Assembly: GCA_965116465.1 (NCBI GenBank) | Contig: OZ220687.1 | Location: forward strand, 868,001 to 932,000 | Direction of reading: 5' to 3' | DNA length: 64,000 bases | From: VXNF01 sp965116465 | GTDB lineage: Bacteria; Actinomycetota; Acidimicrobiia; Acidimicrobiales; CATQHL01 | Shown: positions 1 through 8,553 of the stretch, piece after piece | How the letters are laid out: each line of letters begins with the position of its first letter | Numbering within the stretch: position 1 is the stretch's first letter | Notes under the pieces: model-generated | What the model saw: the letters and a program-made list of their open reading frames with translations, nothing else | Databases searched by the model: none | What the model was told of the DNA's origin: nothing | Translations under genes and position numbers: made by a program

Positions 1-627
1 TGTCAGCCCCACTGCCTGGGACCACGTGGCACCGACCCTACCGCATGCGATTCCGATCGCGGTGGCTGCAGCGGGCATGGTGACTCCTCTCGTCAGTTCG
101 ACCCTATGGACACGGTGTGACAGTCCTCCTGACCGCACACTGCAGCCCAACGCCGTCCGACTCGACGGACGGCAACCGGCAACGTGACCTACGACACGGC
201 GTCCACGGACTGGCGACCGACCCCGGTAGCAACAAGGTCTACGGGTGCAGCGAAAGGAGCCGACAGGCGCCGGCCTGATGTGCGCCGACAGCGGCGGTGA
301 CGGGCCGGCGGTGGTGTTGCTGCACGGTGTGTTGATGGGTGGCTCTCTGCTCTCATGCCCACGGCCAGCCAAAGACCTTGACCGACAACCTCCGCCGCCC
401 TTCTCGCGACAGACGCGCGACGCCGTTAGGACGTCACATCCGAAGAGACTCGACCGTCTCGCAAGCGATGGACCTCCCGTCGTGCAATCTCGCGTGCTCG
501 CCGGATTACGCGCAGAGCGGAGAGACGCCTGATCGACTCCTGTACCAACAGGAACGCACTCATGGACAGGCTCGGCTCACCGGGAGCAGTCGTCGGACGG
601 CGTACACGCATCAGCGATACTTAGCGC
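1..627. other. Gene-poor left edge
   Basis: No complete gene is visible here. The only coding-like signal is a short alpha/beta-hydrolase-like stretch at about 245-345, listed separately. The rest has no reading frame with a recognisable motif. The left boundary of the defence island may lie in or before this stretch. Confidence 0.5.
245..350 (+). pseudogene. N-terminal remnant of an alpha/beta-hydrolase-like gene
   Basis: The frame from 245 contains GDGPAVVLLHG, the usual first strand and oxyanion-hole HG of alpha/beta hydrolases, in the expected position near the N terminus. The family signal is lost after roughly 35 codons and the frame becomes an arginine/proline-rich shadow. No nucleophile elbow (GxSxG) follows in any frame. 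I read it as the 5' scrap of a broken gene, probably cut when the island was assembled. The stretch is short, so chance similarity remains possible. Confidence 0.3.
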
Positions 628-1344
628 ATGGATATGACCGAGCAGATCCTTCAGTGGGCCGACACTCATGTCGAGAATCTCGCCGGAGAGATGAGGTGGG
701 TGCCGCCAGGATCTGGATACGGCGGCTTCTGGAAGGCCACCGACCATGAAGCGAAGGACCGAATCCGAGCACGGGCTACTGCAGCGCTCGATTTCTTGGA
801 GCGATTTGCCGGCGCCGAGTCTCGCTGGAGTCAGGCCGCTGATGACGTATTCACCAATCACGGAGCCAATCAATCGATGGAGAGCGGCGCACGCGCGATC
901 GGCGGCGTGATCAGCGAGTGGATCCGCGCGGTCCGTTCCGGCCAGGCGCAGCCTCGGCTGATCGAATCGCTCGGAGCTCGCGCTGTTACCTCCACCGATC
1001 TGCTTGAGCAGGCCCGAGCACTGAACGCCGACAAGAACGTCATTCCGGCCGCCCCGATCGTTTTGGCTGGAGCGGCCTTGGAGATCGCGCTGCGATCAGC
1101 CGTCGATGAACTCAGCCTCACTGGCCCCAAGAAGCCGAGCATCAGCGCCTACGCCAAGGTCTTGCGTAGCGCTGAGGTGCTGAACAAGCAGGACATGAAG
1201 GAAGTTGAGCAGATGGCCGGGCTCCGCAATCAAGCCGCCCACGGTGACCACGAGGCACTCAGTCACGAGGGATCAGGTCTCATGGAGCAGCAAGTGAACC
1301 TCTTTCTCAGGAACCTCGGCCAAGCCCTCCAACAGCGGATCTGA
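628..1344 (+). CDS. HEPN-like protein of unknown function
   Basis: A 238-residue soluble protein with no signal peptide or membrane segment. The C-terminal half has a helical block (around 150-165) and then RNQAAH at about 200-205. This Rx4H pattern is the catalytic signature of HEPN RNases, many of which act as toxins or abortive-infection effectors. The N-terminal half is not recognised. ATG 628 is the first start and a second ATG lies two codons later. No obvious antitoxin partner is adjacent; downstream is only the remnant at 1405. RNase activity is inferred from the motif and the defence-island setting. Confidence 0.65.
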   Translation: MDMTEQILQWADTHVENLAGEMRWVPPGSGYGGFWKATDHEAKDRIRARATAALDFLERFAGAESRWSQAADDVFTNHGANQSMESGARAIGGVISEWIRAVRSGQAQPRLIESLGARAVTSTDLLEQARALNADKNVIPAAPIVLAGAALEIALRSAVDELSLTGPKKPSISAYAKVLRSAEVLNKQDMKEVEQMAGLRNQAAHGDHEALSHEGSGLMEQQVNLFLRNLGQALQQRI

Positions 1345-1404
1345 CCTGCCTCCCGACGGCAGACTGACCGTCCCGCTGCCGAGCATTCGGCCAAGGGTCT
1401 CCCC

Positions 1405-1580
1405 GATCTACTCATCATCGGCAGGCAGGTACAGACCGGGTTTGGGGGAGTCATCGATCTCCTTGCGCTCGACACCGAGAGACGCGTCCATGTCGAAGCC
1501 GCTGCGCAACCTCGAACCGGGCATCGGGTGTTCGCCTATGTGAGCGGAGCCGGCTACGTGGGCATCGGCCGGATCACGGC
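1405..1580 (+). pseudogene. Internally deleted remnant of a PD-(D/E)XK/EVE-like gene
   Basis: The sequence matches two separated parts of the intact gene at 6820-7923 nearly base for base. Bases 1405-1495 match its nuclease core (about 6943-7035). Bases from about 1496 match the EVE/PUA-like segment (about 7550-7630). The roughly 520 bp between, including the ELK catalytic triplet, is missing, and flanking sequence does not match. This is a dead duplicate, not a gene. It shows that the family was present twice in this island. Confidence 0.8.
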
Positions 1581-1618
1581 GAAGCAATGGTGACAGGAAT
1601 TCGTTATATTTTCCTGGC

Positions 1619-2287
1619 ATGAGAGGCTCGACTGCCGAACGAGTTGCCAGTCACGTTGCGGCGTTGTCAGAGCGCTCGTTTGTGACCGTTCGCGATGTAG
1701 ACGGATCGCGCAGCGCCGTCGAGTCGGCGTTCTCGCGTATGGCCGCCGCCGGCGACGTCTTGCGTGTCCGCAAGGGCCTCTACTGGAAGGGGACAACGAC
1801 GCCACTGGGCATGTCACCACCCGGGGTCGAAGAGGTCGCTCTCGAACTTGGCGGACCGGGCTCGGGACCCGCGGGGGTTGCGGCTGCGCATTGGTTGGGA
1901 CTCACATCGCAGGTGCCTTCAACGTTTCCGGCGGCGGTGCCTGGCCGAACTCCCAGTCCGTATCCGGGAGTGCGCTTCACGCAACGCCCAATCGATCGGC
2001 TGCTTCGTTCGCTCACGCCAGACGAGGTGGCAGTGCTGGAGGTCCTGCGCGCCGGCCCGGCGGTCATCGAGACCACCTGGGAAGAGTTTCCCGAGGTGAT
2101 CGCCGGACTGGCGGCTTCGGGCAGCGTGCGCCTCGATGTCCTGGACGAAGCGGCAGCCACCGAACCCCATCGCCAAGCCCGCGCACGCTGGTCCGAGATC
2201 CGGGCCCACCCGGAACTGATGCCATCGCCGAGGTTCTGGGGTGCGGTCACACCGGCCCACTACGCTCAGCGAGCACCGCGGAGGTGA
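1619..2287 (+). CDS. AbiEi-like type IV antitoxin-family protein
   Basis: A 222-residue protein with an N-terminal winged-helix-like region (about 5-60). It includes the pattern 'F..v.dv.gsrsaves.fsrmaaaGdvlRvrkGlYw', which resembles AbiEi/DUF6088 antitoxin N termini. The rest fits the transcriptional-regulator body of that family. Family members usually repress and neutralise a nucleotidyltransferase toxin. Here the next gene, two bases downstream, is an XRE-ImmA peptidase instead, so the cognate toxin is absent or replaced. Start ATG 1619 follows an AT-rich stretch (TTATATTTT, from about 1602) that could be a promoter. Confidence 0.65.
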   Translation: MRGSTAERVASHVAALSERSFVTVRDVDGSRSAVESAFSRMAAAGDVLRVRKGLYWKGTTTPLGMSPPGVEEVALELGGPGSGPAGVAAAHWLGLTSQVPSTFPAAVPGRTPSPYPGVRFTQRPIDRLLRSLTPDEVAVLEVLRAGPAVIETTWEEFPEVIAGLAASGSVRLDVLDEAAATEPHRQARARWSEIRAHPELMPSPRFWGAVTPAHYAQRAPRR

Positions 2288-2289
2288 CC

Positions 2290-3453
2290 ATGCAGACACA
2301 GGGGGTGCCGATCACCGGCTCGGTCCTTGCTTGGGCACGTGCCGAGAGCGGCCTGTCGCAAAGCGAACTCGCCAAGTCGCTGAAGGTCGACCAGGACGAG
2401 GTCGAGTCCTGGGAGCGTGGAACGGCGCTGCCCGGTCGCGGCAACTTCTCGAAGCTCGCGAAGGTGCTCGAGCGACCGAGCGCCGTCTTCTTCCTGCCCG
2501 AACCGCCCTCGCGCAGCGCTGTGTCCACCAGCTTCAGGAACGCTCCCGGGCTGAGCGACCACCGGCTTGGCAAGGAAGAGATCCGGTGGATTCGACGATC
2601 TCGCCGCCTCCAGGATCTTCTCTCCTGGATCCAGCAGGACGCCGGTTCAGAGCCTGTGACACTCCCCGCTGCGGTACCCGGTCGTGAACCCGAGACGGTC
2701 GCTCACGAGGTCCGTGAGCTTCTGGCCGTTCCTGTTGAGACGCAACTGGACTGGGAAAGCGCCGGCGATGCGTTCCGTGGCTGGCGTTCCGCGTTGGAAG
2801 ACGTCGGTGTGGTCGTATTCCAACTCAGCCTCGGCAAGAAGGGCATCCGCGGCTTCTCCGCGTGGGACGAGTTCGCCCCGCTTGTCGCGGTCAACACCGC
2901 CTATCACCCGACGGCTCGGGTCTTCACTCTGTTCCACGAGGTGGGGCACCTGCTGCGCCGCGACGACGCCGCGTGCCTGCGCTTCATGCGGCCCGGCGAC
3001 GCCGAGGTCGGGATCGAACGATGGTGCGAACGGCTCTCGGCCAATCTCTTGATGCCCAGCGAAGCGCTCACCGAGGTCGCCGGCCGTTACGGAGTCACGC
3101 CGGTTGCCCCGGTGCCGGATGTCCGTACGGCGCGTCTTATCTCGCAGCAATTCCACGTCAGCACACGCGCGGGGAGCCTGCGCCTCCAGGAACTGGGCCT
3201 CGCCCCCAAGGGGTTCTACGGTCGTGTCGAGAGTGAGTTGGCCGCGCTCGACTGGAACAAGGGGGGCGGAGGCGGAGGTGGGAGTCCGGCCGCCCCCGAG
3301 AAGCGGCTCGGAGAGGTGGGAACTCGCACCGCCTCGATCCTGGTCGAAGCCAGCCGGAGACGACGACTCAGCCGACTCGATCTCGCCGACTACCTGAGAC
3401 TGAACACCGGCCAGCTGGATGACCTCCAGTCCCTGCTCGCGGATGCCGGCTGA
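2290..3453 (+). CDS. XRE-family regulator with ImmA/IrrE metallopeptidase domain
   Basis: A 387-residue two-domain protein. Residues about 9-70 form an XRE helix-turn-helix (ARAESGLSQSELAKSL, then a WERG recognition helix). Residues about 130-270 form an ImmA/IrrE (COG2856) peptidase with zinc motif HEVGH at 216-220 and a downstream glutamate-containing segment (CERLSANLLMP) typical of the third ligand. A glycine run near 325-333 links to a short C-terminal helical region. I chose ATG 2290, two bases after the upstream stop, because the frame open from 1891 overlaps the preceding gene and adds no domain. Such proteins cleave repressors or act as antitoxins of PIN toxins. Confidence 0.85.
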   Translation: MQTQGVPITGSVLAWARAESGLSQSELAKSLKVDQDEVESWERGTALPGRGNFSKLAKVLERPSAVFFLPEPPSRSAVSTSFRNAPGLSDHRLGKEEIRWIRRSRRLQDLLSWIQQDAGSEPVTLPAAVPGREPETVAHEVRELLAVPVETQLDWESAGDAFRGWRSALEDVGVVVFQLSLGKKGIRGFSAWDEFAPLVAVNTAYHPTARVFTLFHEVGHLLRRDDAACLRFMRPGDAEVGIERWCERLSANLLMPSEALTEVAGRYGVTPVAPVPDVRTARLISQQFHVSTRAGSLRLQELGLAPKGFYGRVESELAALDWNKGGGGGGGSPAAPEKRLGEVGTRTASILVEASRRRRLSRLDLADYLRLNTGQLDDLQSLLADAG

Positions 3454-3456
3454 GCC

Positions 3457-3585
3457 ACCTGGCTGGATTCTCGCCTGCCGATCAAGATCTCGCTGGCGAC
3501 GGCGTGCGCACGCCTGAACGTCGACACGGCAACACCTGAAGAGTTCCTCGCCGCTTCAGGGATCTGGCCCAGCCGCGATCAGTAG
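3457..3585 (+). pseudogene. C-terminal gene remnant after the ImmA gene
   Basis: Frame 1 carries a coding-like tail, 'KISLATACARLNVDTATPEEF', ending at a TAG at 3583-3585, with no start codon of its own. XRE-ImmA genes are often followed by a DUF4411-type PIN toxin whose C terminus has a similar pattern (KIP..C...gV...t..efl). The likeliest reading is the last 40 codons of a deleted toxin partner. The match is weak and judged by eye. Confidence 0.3.
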
Positions 3586-3905
3586 GGCCGCTCCCCTGTC
3601 TCCCTAATCGCTCTCTATTCGCGTTCTATTCGAGGGGGATGCTGTCTCAGCGGGACCCCTCTGACCTGCGATCTCACGGCTAGACCTGTCTTGTCGATTC
3701 CAATTCGCTCCCTAATGGGTTCCAATTCGAGGGGGGTGTGAGCGTCAGGTCCCGAGGAAGCGGACAGCCACGCCGGGCGGAGACGAAGGCCGGTACCGTG
3801 TCCCACAGCACGGCGCCGACTTGTCCCTGCCGGCGATCGCCACCCTCCTCGCCGAGTTCCTCACCGAACCGGCGGGCAAGACCGAGAACCACTCCACGCA
3901 CAGTC
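3586..3905. other. Intergenic region with a loose direct repeat
   Basis: No gene is seen. TCCCTAAT followed by ATTCGAGGGGG occurs twice (3601-3638 and 3709-3736) with different internal spacing. The frame of the next gene is open back to 3738, but that part is proline/serine/arginine-rich and looks non-coding. The repeats could be regulator sites; nothing proves it. Confidence 0.35.
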
Positions 3906-5255
3906 ATGGCCAAGAAGAGTAAGCGAAGCAAGACGCGCAACTCGCGATCGATTGCTGCCCTGGAGGATCTCCTGAATGCCGGCGATCCCGTCCTGTACGG
4001 ACAGGTCTGCTGGTCATTCGCCAACCGCGGCACGGAGAGACTCACAGTAGGTGATGTCATCACGCTGGAGGGAGAAGACGAAGCGGGAGACCACACCATC
4101 AAGCCGTTCCGCCTCACCCGCGAGACCGTCGAGAACGTCGAGCGGTGCCTGGGGTTGAGGACCTGCGGCGAAGCCGTGTCGCTATTCGCGGAACCCAAGC
4201 ACGGCGAGCCTTGGGGAGAGTGCCCCCAAGGGCACCCGGAGGCGGCCTTCGAGTACATGATGCACGGCATCGAGCCAACCGAGCCGTGCCCAAACTGCGG
4301 CGAGATCCCTCGATTCTCCGACTCAGCGATGAGTCTGAACTTCTACTCAGACGACCCGGTCAAGGCCGTGGACGGCAACGAGTACCGCGAATGCCCCCAG
4401 TGCGGCGAGGACGCTCTCGAGCTCCGAGGGGAGAGCCCGGTCGGGTGGGGGTGGCACATCGCCTGCCTGAGCTGCGATTGGGAGATCAAGCAGGCCGAGC
4501 GCCTCGACATCGACCAGTACTGCGACCTCATGGAAGAGGTCAGGTTCAGGGTCGAGTCGATCAACCAGCTGATGGAGATGCCCGGCATCACGATCCGAAC
4601 CCGGGTCGAGTCGGCGAGCCTTCAACTGCGGATGCTGCTCGAACTCATCGTGTTCAGCTCCCTGGTGTCCAACAAGGACATCTGGCAGCGATCCCAGAAG
4701 GAACTTCAGAGCTCCCATGACATGAGCAGGAAGCTCAAGGAGCTGAAGCGCCTCCATCCCAGGTTCTACCCGAGGCCCGTAGACCACCAGGAGCGCACCT
4801 CAGCAGATGAGCCGGCCGAACGCGAGGAGGGATTCCTCAGCGAAGACAAGCTCATCAAGGTATACGGGCAGCTCGGCTGCATCCTCCACGCCGACAACCC
4901 CATGGGCAAGACGACCGACTACCGGTACTTGATCGACACGGTCCCCGAATGGCTCTCGCAGGTCCAGAACCTCTTGGCGTGCCACAAGGTCTACCTCTAC
5001 CACCACCCCGACGAGTTCTACCTGATCAAGATGTTCGGAGACGTCGACGGGGAGCTGATGTGCATCCCCTTCAAGACAACCGCCGACGGCAGCACGAAAT
5101 GCGCATGGCCCGACTGCGTATCCGCAACACAGCGGCTGTACTGCGAGTACCTCCAGCGACCCTGGCGAGACTGCCAGCTCCCCGAAATCGAACCAGCCCA
5201 GACCCAGGGCAAGAACGCAGCCGATGAATTCGACGGTCAGGCCGACGAGCGGTAG
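3906..5255 (+). CDS. Multi-zinc-ribbon protein of unknown function
   Basis: A 449-residue protein I do not recognise. After a basic N terminus (MAKKSKRSKTR) it has CPNCGE near 127, CPQCGE near 162 and CLSCDW near 188, plus an earlier CPQGH near 104. This suggests two or more zinc ribbons. The following region is helical (about 200-290), and the C-terminal third contains a further Cys pair (CAWPDC) and many Tyr/His residues. ATG 3906 is preferred because the upstream extension to 3738 has non-coding composition. It stands alone on the plus strand between defence genes. A nucleic-acid-binding role is plausible for a zinc-ribbon protein but is not shown. Confidence 0.7.
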   Translation: MAKKSKRSKTRNSRSIAALEDLLNAGDPVLYGQVCWSFANRGTERLTVGDVITLEGEDEAGDHTIKPFRLTRETVENVERCLGLRTCGEAVSLFAEPKHGEPWGECPQGHPEAAFEYMMHGIEPTEPCPNCGEIPRFSDSAMSLNFYSDDPVKAVDGNEYRECPQCGEDALELRGESPVGWGWHIACLSCDWEIKQAERLDIDQYCDLMEEVRFRVESINQLMEMPGITIRTRVESASLQLRMLLELIVFSSLVSNKDIWQRSQKELQSSHDMSRKLKELKRLHPRFYPRPVDHQERTSADEPAEREEGFLSEDKLIKVYGQLGCILHADNPMGKTTDYRYLIDTVPEWLSQVQNLLACHKVYLYHHPDEFYLIKMFGDVDGELMCIPFKTTADGSTKCAWPDCVSATQRLYCEYLQRPWRDCQLPEIEPAQTQGKNAADEFDGQADER

Positions 5256-5276
5256 CCCAGCAACCGCCACTGACCT

Positions 5277-5292
5277 TTATCGGACTCGATAA
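5277..5292. terminator. Hairpin between convergent genes
   Basis: TTATCG-GACT-CGATAA is a perfect 6-bp stem with a 4-base loop. It sits 22 bp after the stop of the zinc-ribbon gene and faces the converging DUF4062 gene. There is no clear T-run, so it is a weak candidate terminator. Confidence 0.35.
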
Positions 5293-5458
5293 GCCCGCCC
5301 TACCCTGAACGCTATAGCCTCGCCACCGACGAGTTCACAACTCACAACTAGATGTCAGTTCCATACGCACGCTGCTCCTGATGACCGCTGTCTAGGAGTC
5401 GTGAGGCCGTCAGTGGCCAACTCGACCACCAGTTCCATCGACACTGATCGCCAGCGTG

Positions 5459-6595
5459 TCAGGCCGGGAACTCGTCTCTGTCCCGGCTCCGGCGGAGGCG
5501 GACGGTTAGGTCTTCCGATAGGCGCTGGGTGTCGCTCGATAGTGCTGCTCGCTGCCTTGTCGGTGGGGAAAGGGTTGCTTCAATCCGGTTCCGGCCGGAG
5601 AGTCCCATCGTCGCTGCGTGGGGGCTTCGGTTCTGTTCCTCGCGAGTGCGCCACGGCAGGTACCCGGCGTCGAGCAGGGCGACGACGACCGCGACGTGGC
5701 TGATCCGGGACTGCGGGTCAACATGGTCGAGCACATGCGCGCTGAATCGGAGGGCACGGCCAAGACTCTCTGTGATCTCCTCTTCGATGATCGACGGCAG
5801 GCCGGAGTGCCACGAGTCTTGGCGGGTCATTGGCTGCGCGACGACGATGCTGCCGATTTCACTGAGTGCCACCTTGGCGCCACTGTCGCGTTGCTCCAGG
5901 ATGATCGTGTCCCCACGAACCGAAGCGTCGGTGCCGAATGCGTGACTCAACACGGCATCCGCCCCACCATGCGCGTGGTCTTCTAGGTAGCGGCGCATCT
6001 CGACGCTCTCAAGGTCGGCGGGCCGAATCACCTGCCGCGCCGGACCTCCGACGGTCGCCACAACCAGCATCGGGCCCCTGTTATGGGTGTGAGACGGAAT
6101 CAGCGCCCGGGCACGCTCCTCGAGTTCGGCCCCATCTGGCGGAGTCGCCGTTTGCTCAAGCACAAGCCGGTGAAGGCCTTGGATCACCTTGGCTTCCAGA
6201 TCTGGCGCATCGCGGAATGACGCGGTGTAGTGACCCCGCTCCCAGTCCCGCACCTCTCGTATGAACTCGGCCTGCTGTGGTTCGGGCCCGACGCCTTCCT
6301 CAACGAACGCGAGAACGGGGAGGGACTCCTCGCGCGCCTCGCGGTACTCCTCGTGGGTCGCTGACAGCCCCGACGCCTGGCAGGATCCGTACTCCGATCC
6401 CAGGATCAGCACGACAGCGTCCGCGGCGCGCACGCCCGCGAGGCACGCCGCCCGAGGGCTACTGCGGGACGCCGCGTAGTCCTCGGCCCGCGCTGGCTCA
6501 CATCCCAGCAATGTGATCGCGCTACATGCCGCTTCGCGAAGCGGACCGAAGGGTTCCCGCATGAGCGAACTGACAAACACCCTCACGTCCCCCAT
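5459..6595 (-). CDS. DUF4062-domain protein
   Basis: A 378-residue protein starting MGDVRVFVSSLMREPFGPLR. The N-terminal 140 residues fit DUF4062: a VFVSS strand, then AADAVVLILGSEYG, then ATHEEYREAREESLPVLAFV, a TIR/SIR2-like alpha/beta fold. DUF4062 commonly sits at the N terminus of STAND/NLR-type defence proteins. Here no P-loop follows; the C-terminal half is unrecognised and the last 40 residues are Arg-rich. A start seven codons upstream (6616) is possible, but the conserved strand begins right after the one chosen. A sensor or effector role in defence is inferred. Confidence 0.7.
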   Translation of the reverse strand: MGDVRVFVSSLMREPFGPLREAACSAITLLGCEPARAEDYAASRSSPRAACLAGVRAADAVVLILGSEYGSCQASGLSATHEEYREAREESLPVLAFVEEGVGPEPQQAEFIREVRDWERGHYTASFRDAPDLEAKVIQGLHRLVLEQTATPPDGAELEERARALIPSHTHNRGPMLVVATVGGPARQVIRPADLESVEMRRYLEDHAHGGADAVLSHAFGTDASVRGDTIILEQRDSGAKVALSEIGSIVVAQPMTRQDSWHSGLPSIIEEEITESLGRALRFSAHVLDHVDPQSRISHVAVVVALLDAGYLPWRTREEQNRSPHAATMGLSGRNRIEATLSPPTRQRAALSSDTQRLSEDLTVRLRRSRDRDEFPA

Positions 6596-6819
6596 TATCG
6601 AGTCCAGTAGGGACAATGGCGCGGTACCACCGGACGCACGGGCGCAACGACGACCCCCTGTGGCGGTCGCGACCGCTTGTTGCCGGATTCAAGCGGCGGT
6701 ACCGAACCCCACGGGGACGTACGTGTTGCCGCCTCCCCCGAGTTGCGTCGACTGGTGCTGGCACACAGGCTGAGTGGCGCACTCCAATGACACCAGGAGC
6801 TTGACCGGAAGGAGGGCCG

Positions 6820-7923
6820 ATGGCCGTCGAAATGGCAATCTGGCGAATGACCGACGACGGGCCGCACCCGTTGGTGTCGTCGCCGCTCGACTCCGAGCAG
6901 CGCCTCGAAGACATGATCGCCGAGGATCCCCGCATGAGCGGAACCGATCTGCTCATCATCGGCAGGCAGGTACCCACCGGGTTCGGGGGATTCATTGACC
7001 TCCTCGCCCTCGATGCCGACGGGCGCGTCCACGTCCTCGAACTCAAGCGTGACAGGACTCCTCGGGACGTCGTCGCCCAAGCGCTCGACTACGGGTCCTG
7101 GGCGAAGGATCTGAGCCCCGAGCAACTGGAGCAGATCTACCAAGACTCCGGCGACGGCGAGACGCACCTCGACGAGGCCTTCGCCGAGCACTTCGGCGGT
7201 CCGCTGCCCGACGTCGTCAACGCCGAGCAGCAGTTCACGATCGTGGCCTCGGAACTAGACCCGACGTCGGATCGCATCATCGAGTTCCTGGCAGAGTCCT
7301 ACGACGTGCCGATCAACGCCGTCTTCTTCCGCCACTTCGCCGACGGCGGCCACGAGTACCTGGCTCGGACGTGGCTACTCGATCCCCAACAGGTCGAGGA
7401 CAAGGCAACTCGACCGTCGCGCCGCAAGCTTCGCCCGTGGAACGGCCGGGACTTCTATGTGATCCTCGGCCGGGCCGAGCGGGGCGATCCCCGCTGGCCG
7501 ATCGCCCACAAGTACGGCTTCCTCAACGCGGGTGGCGGATCGTGGTACTGGAAACCGCTGCGCAACCTCGAACCGGGACATCGGGTGTTCGCCTATGTCA
7601 GCGGAGCCGGCTACGTGGGCATCGGACGGGTCACCGGCACGGTGATCCCCGCACTAGATGCCGAGGTCGAAATCGAAGGTCGGAGTCAACCGCTCCTCGA
7701 TCAGCCAGATGTGAGCGCGGCGTGGAAGCAGGGCGCAGCCTCGGAAGACTCGCAGGTGACCGAGATGGTCGTGCCCGTGGAGTGGCTGGCCGCACGGCCC
7801 GTCGAGCAGGCCTTCCGAGAGAAGGGACTCTTCGCCTCGCAGGTCACCGCCTGCAAGCTACGCGACGCGCACACAATCGAAACCGTCGAGTCGGCGTTCG
7901 GACTTGGCGATGCGATCGGCTAG
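6820..7923 (+). CDS. PD-(D/E)XK nuclease with C-terminal EVE/PUA-like domain
   Basis: A 367-residue protein. The nuclease core spans about 20-95: D60 in GGFIDLLALD, E74-L-K76 in HVLELK, and a downstream QALDY motif. This layout is as in NucS/DUF91 and RecB-like nucleases. Residues about 215-290 (WKPLRNLEPG, then FAYVSGAGYVGIGRV) resemble an EVE/PUA-like fold, a class that can read modified bases. The combination suggests modification-dependent restriction, an inference from architecture. The Shine-Dalgarno GGAAGGAGG sits about 8 bases before ATG 6820. The last 66 bases overlap the convergent Abi-C-like frame. A deletion-scarred copy lies at 1405-1580. Confidence 0.75.
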   Translation: MAVEMAIWRMTDDGPHPLVSSPLDSEQRLEDMIAEDPRMSGTDLLIIGRQVPTGFGGFIDLLALDADGRVHVLELKRDRTPRDVVAQALDYGSWAKDLSPEQLEQIYQDSGDGETHLDEAFAEHFGGPLPDVVNAEQQFTIVASELDPTSDRIIEFLAESYDVPINAVFFRHFADGGHEYLARTWLLDPQQVEDKATRPSRRKLRPWNGRDFYVILGRAERGDPRWPIAHKYGFLNAGGGSWYWKPLRNLEPGHRVFAYVSGAGYVGIGRVTGTVIPALDAEVEIEGRSQPLLDQPDVSAAWKQGAASEDSQVTEMVVPVEWLAARPVEQAFREKGLFASQVTACKLRDAHTIETVESAFGLGDAIG

Positions 7924-8553
7924 ATGAGTTGCCGCGGCGACCGCGCCTGAACCGAGGCTTTCGAGAATTATCAGCTCTTCGGATTTGAGCTGGCACTGGG
8001 TCCGCGAGATGTGGCGTGGGGGGACCTCCAGAATCGAGGCGACCGGTACGTCGCCCCGTCGTTCAGTCGACTCCAAGAGTTCCTTACTTGAGCCGAGCAG
8101 TAGCGCCGAATCGCCTTCACCGAGCGCCAAGTGCATTCTTCGGACGTGCTCACGGACTGCTGCCTCGTCTGGCAGTGTTGGGGCATCAACGAGTGACCCC
8201 GGATCCTTGGCGATGTTGCCATCCGGGAGCAGAGTGACCTCGAATGGCGCGAGTGCATCAGCAAGTCGCTTGACGTCGGCTTCATCCGCAGTCTGGAAGC
8301 TTGACCTATCAAAGACGCCCCGATGTCGAAGCAACTCAAGTAGTTCTTCCAGTAGCGGCACCAAGTCTTGGCGATCGACCACCTTGACCGCTTCGCTTAC
8401 CCGATCCCGCTTGCTGCCGATAGTGACATCGAGCCCGAACATGCCCAATACGTCAGTCACCTCGCCATGCGTCGGCCCTGCGCCGCCAGCCCAGAATTCG
8501 GCGAGGGCACGCGCGAGGCGTGCGCGGTGGCGTTCGCTTACAGATGACGGCAT
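7858..8553 (-). CDS. Abi-C-like abortive-infection family protein, probably altered at the C terminus
   Basis: A 231-residue protein. Around residues 140-165 it has LALGEGDSALLLGSSKELLES, matching the helix pattern 'a.g.d..lAi..aKellEs' of the Abi-C (abortive infection C-terminal) domain. The later Abi-C features (RN..g.gHG) are missing. The final 20-odd residues are encoded inside the coding sequence of the convergent nuclease gene, which suggests the original stop was lost and the frame now runs on. The N-terminal half is helical and unrecognised. Function as an infection-triggered effector is inferred from the family and setting. Confidence 0.55.
   Translation of the reverse strand: MPSSVSERHRARLARALAEFWAGGAGPTHGEVTDVLGMFGLDVTIGSKRDRVSEAVKVVDRQDLVPLLEELLELLRHRGVFDRSSFQTADEADVKRLADALAPFEVTLLPDGNIAKDPGSLVDAPTLPDEAAVREHVRRMHLALGEGDSALLLGSSKELLESTERRGDVPVASILEVPPRHISRTQCQLKSEELIILESLGSGAVAAATHLADRIAKSERRLDGFDCVRVA

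Noticed and set aside
1891..2289. Upstream extension of the XRE-ImmA frame
   Set aside because: It lies inside the AbiEi-like gene in another frame and adds no conserved sequence before the HTH.
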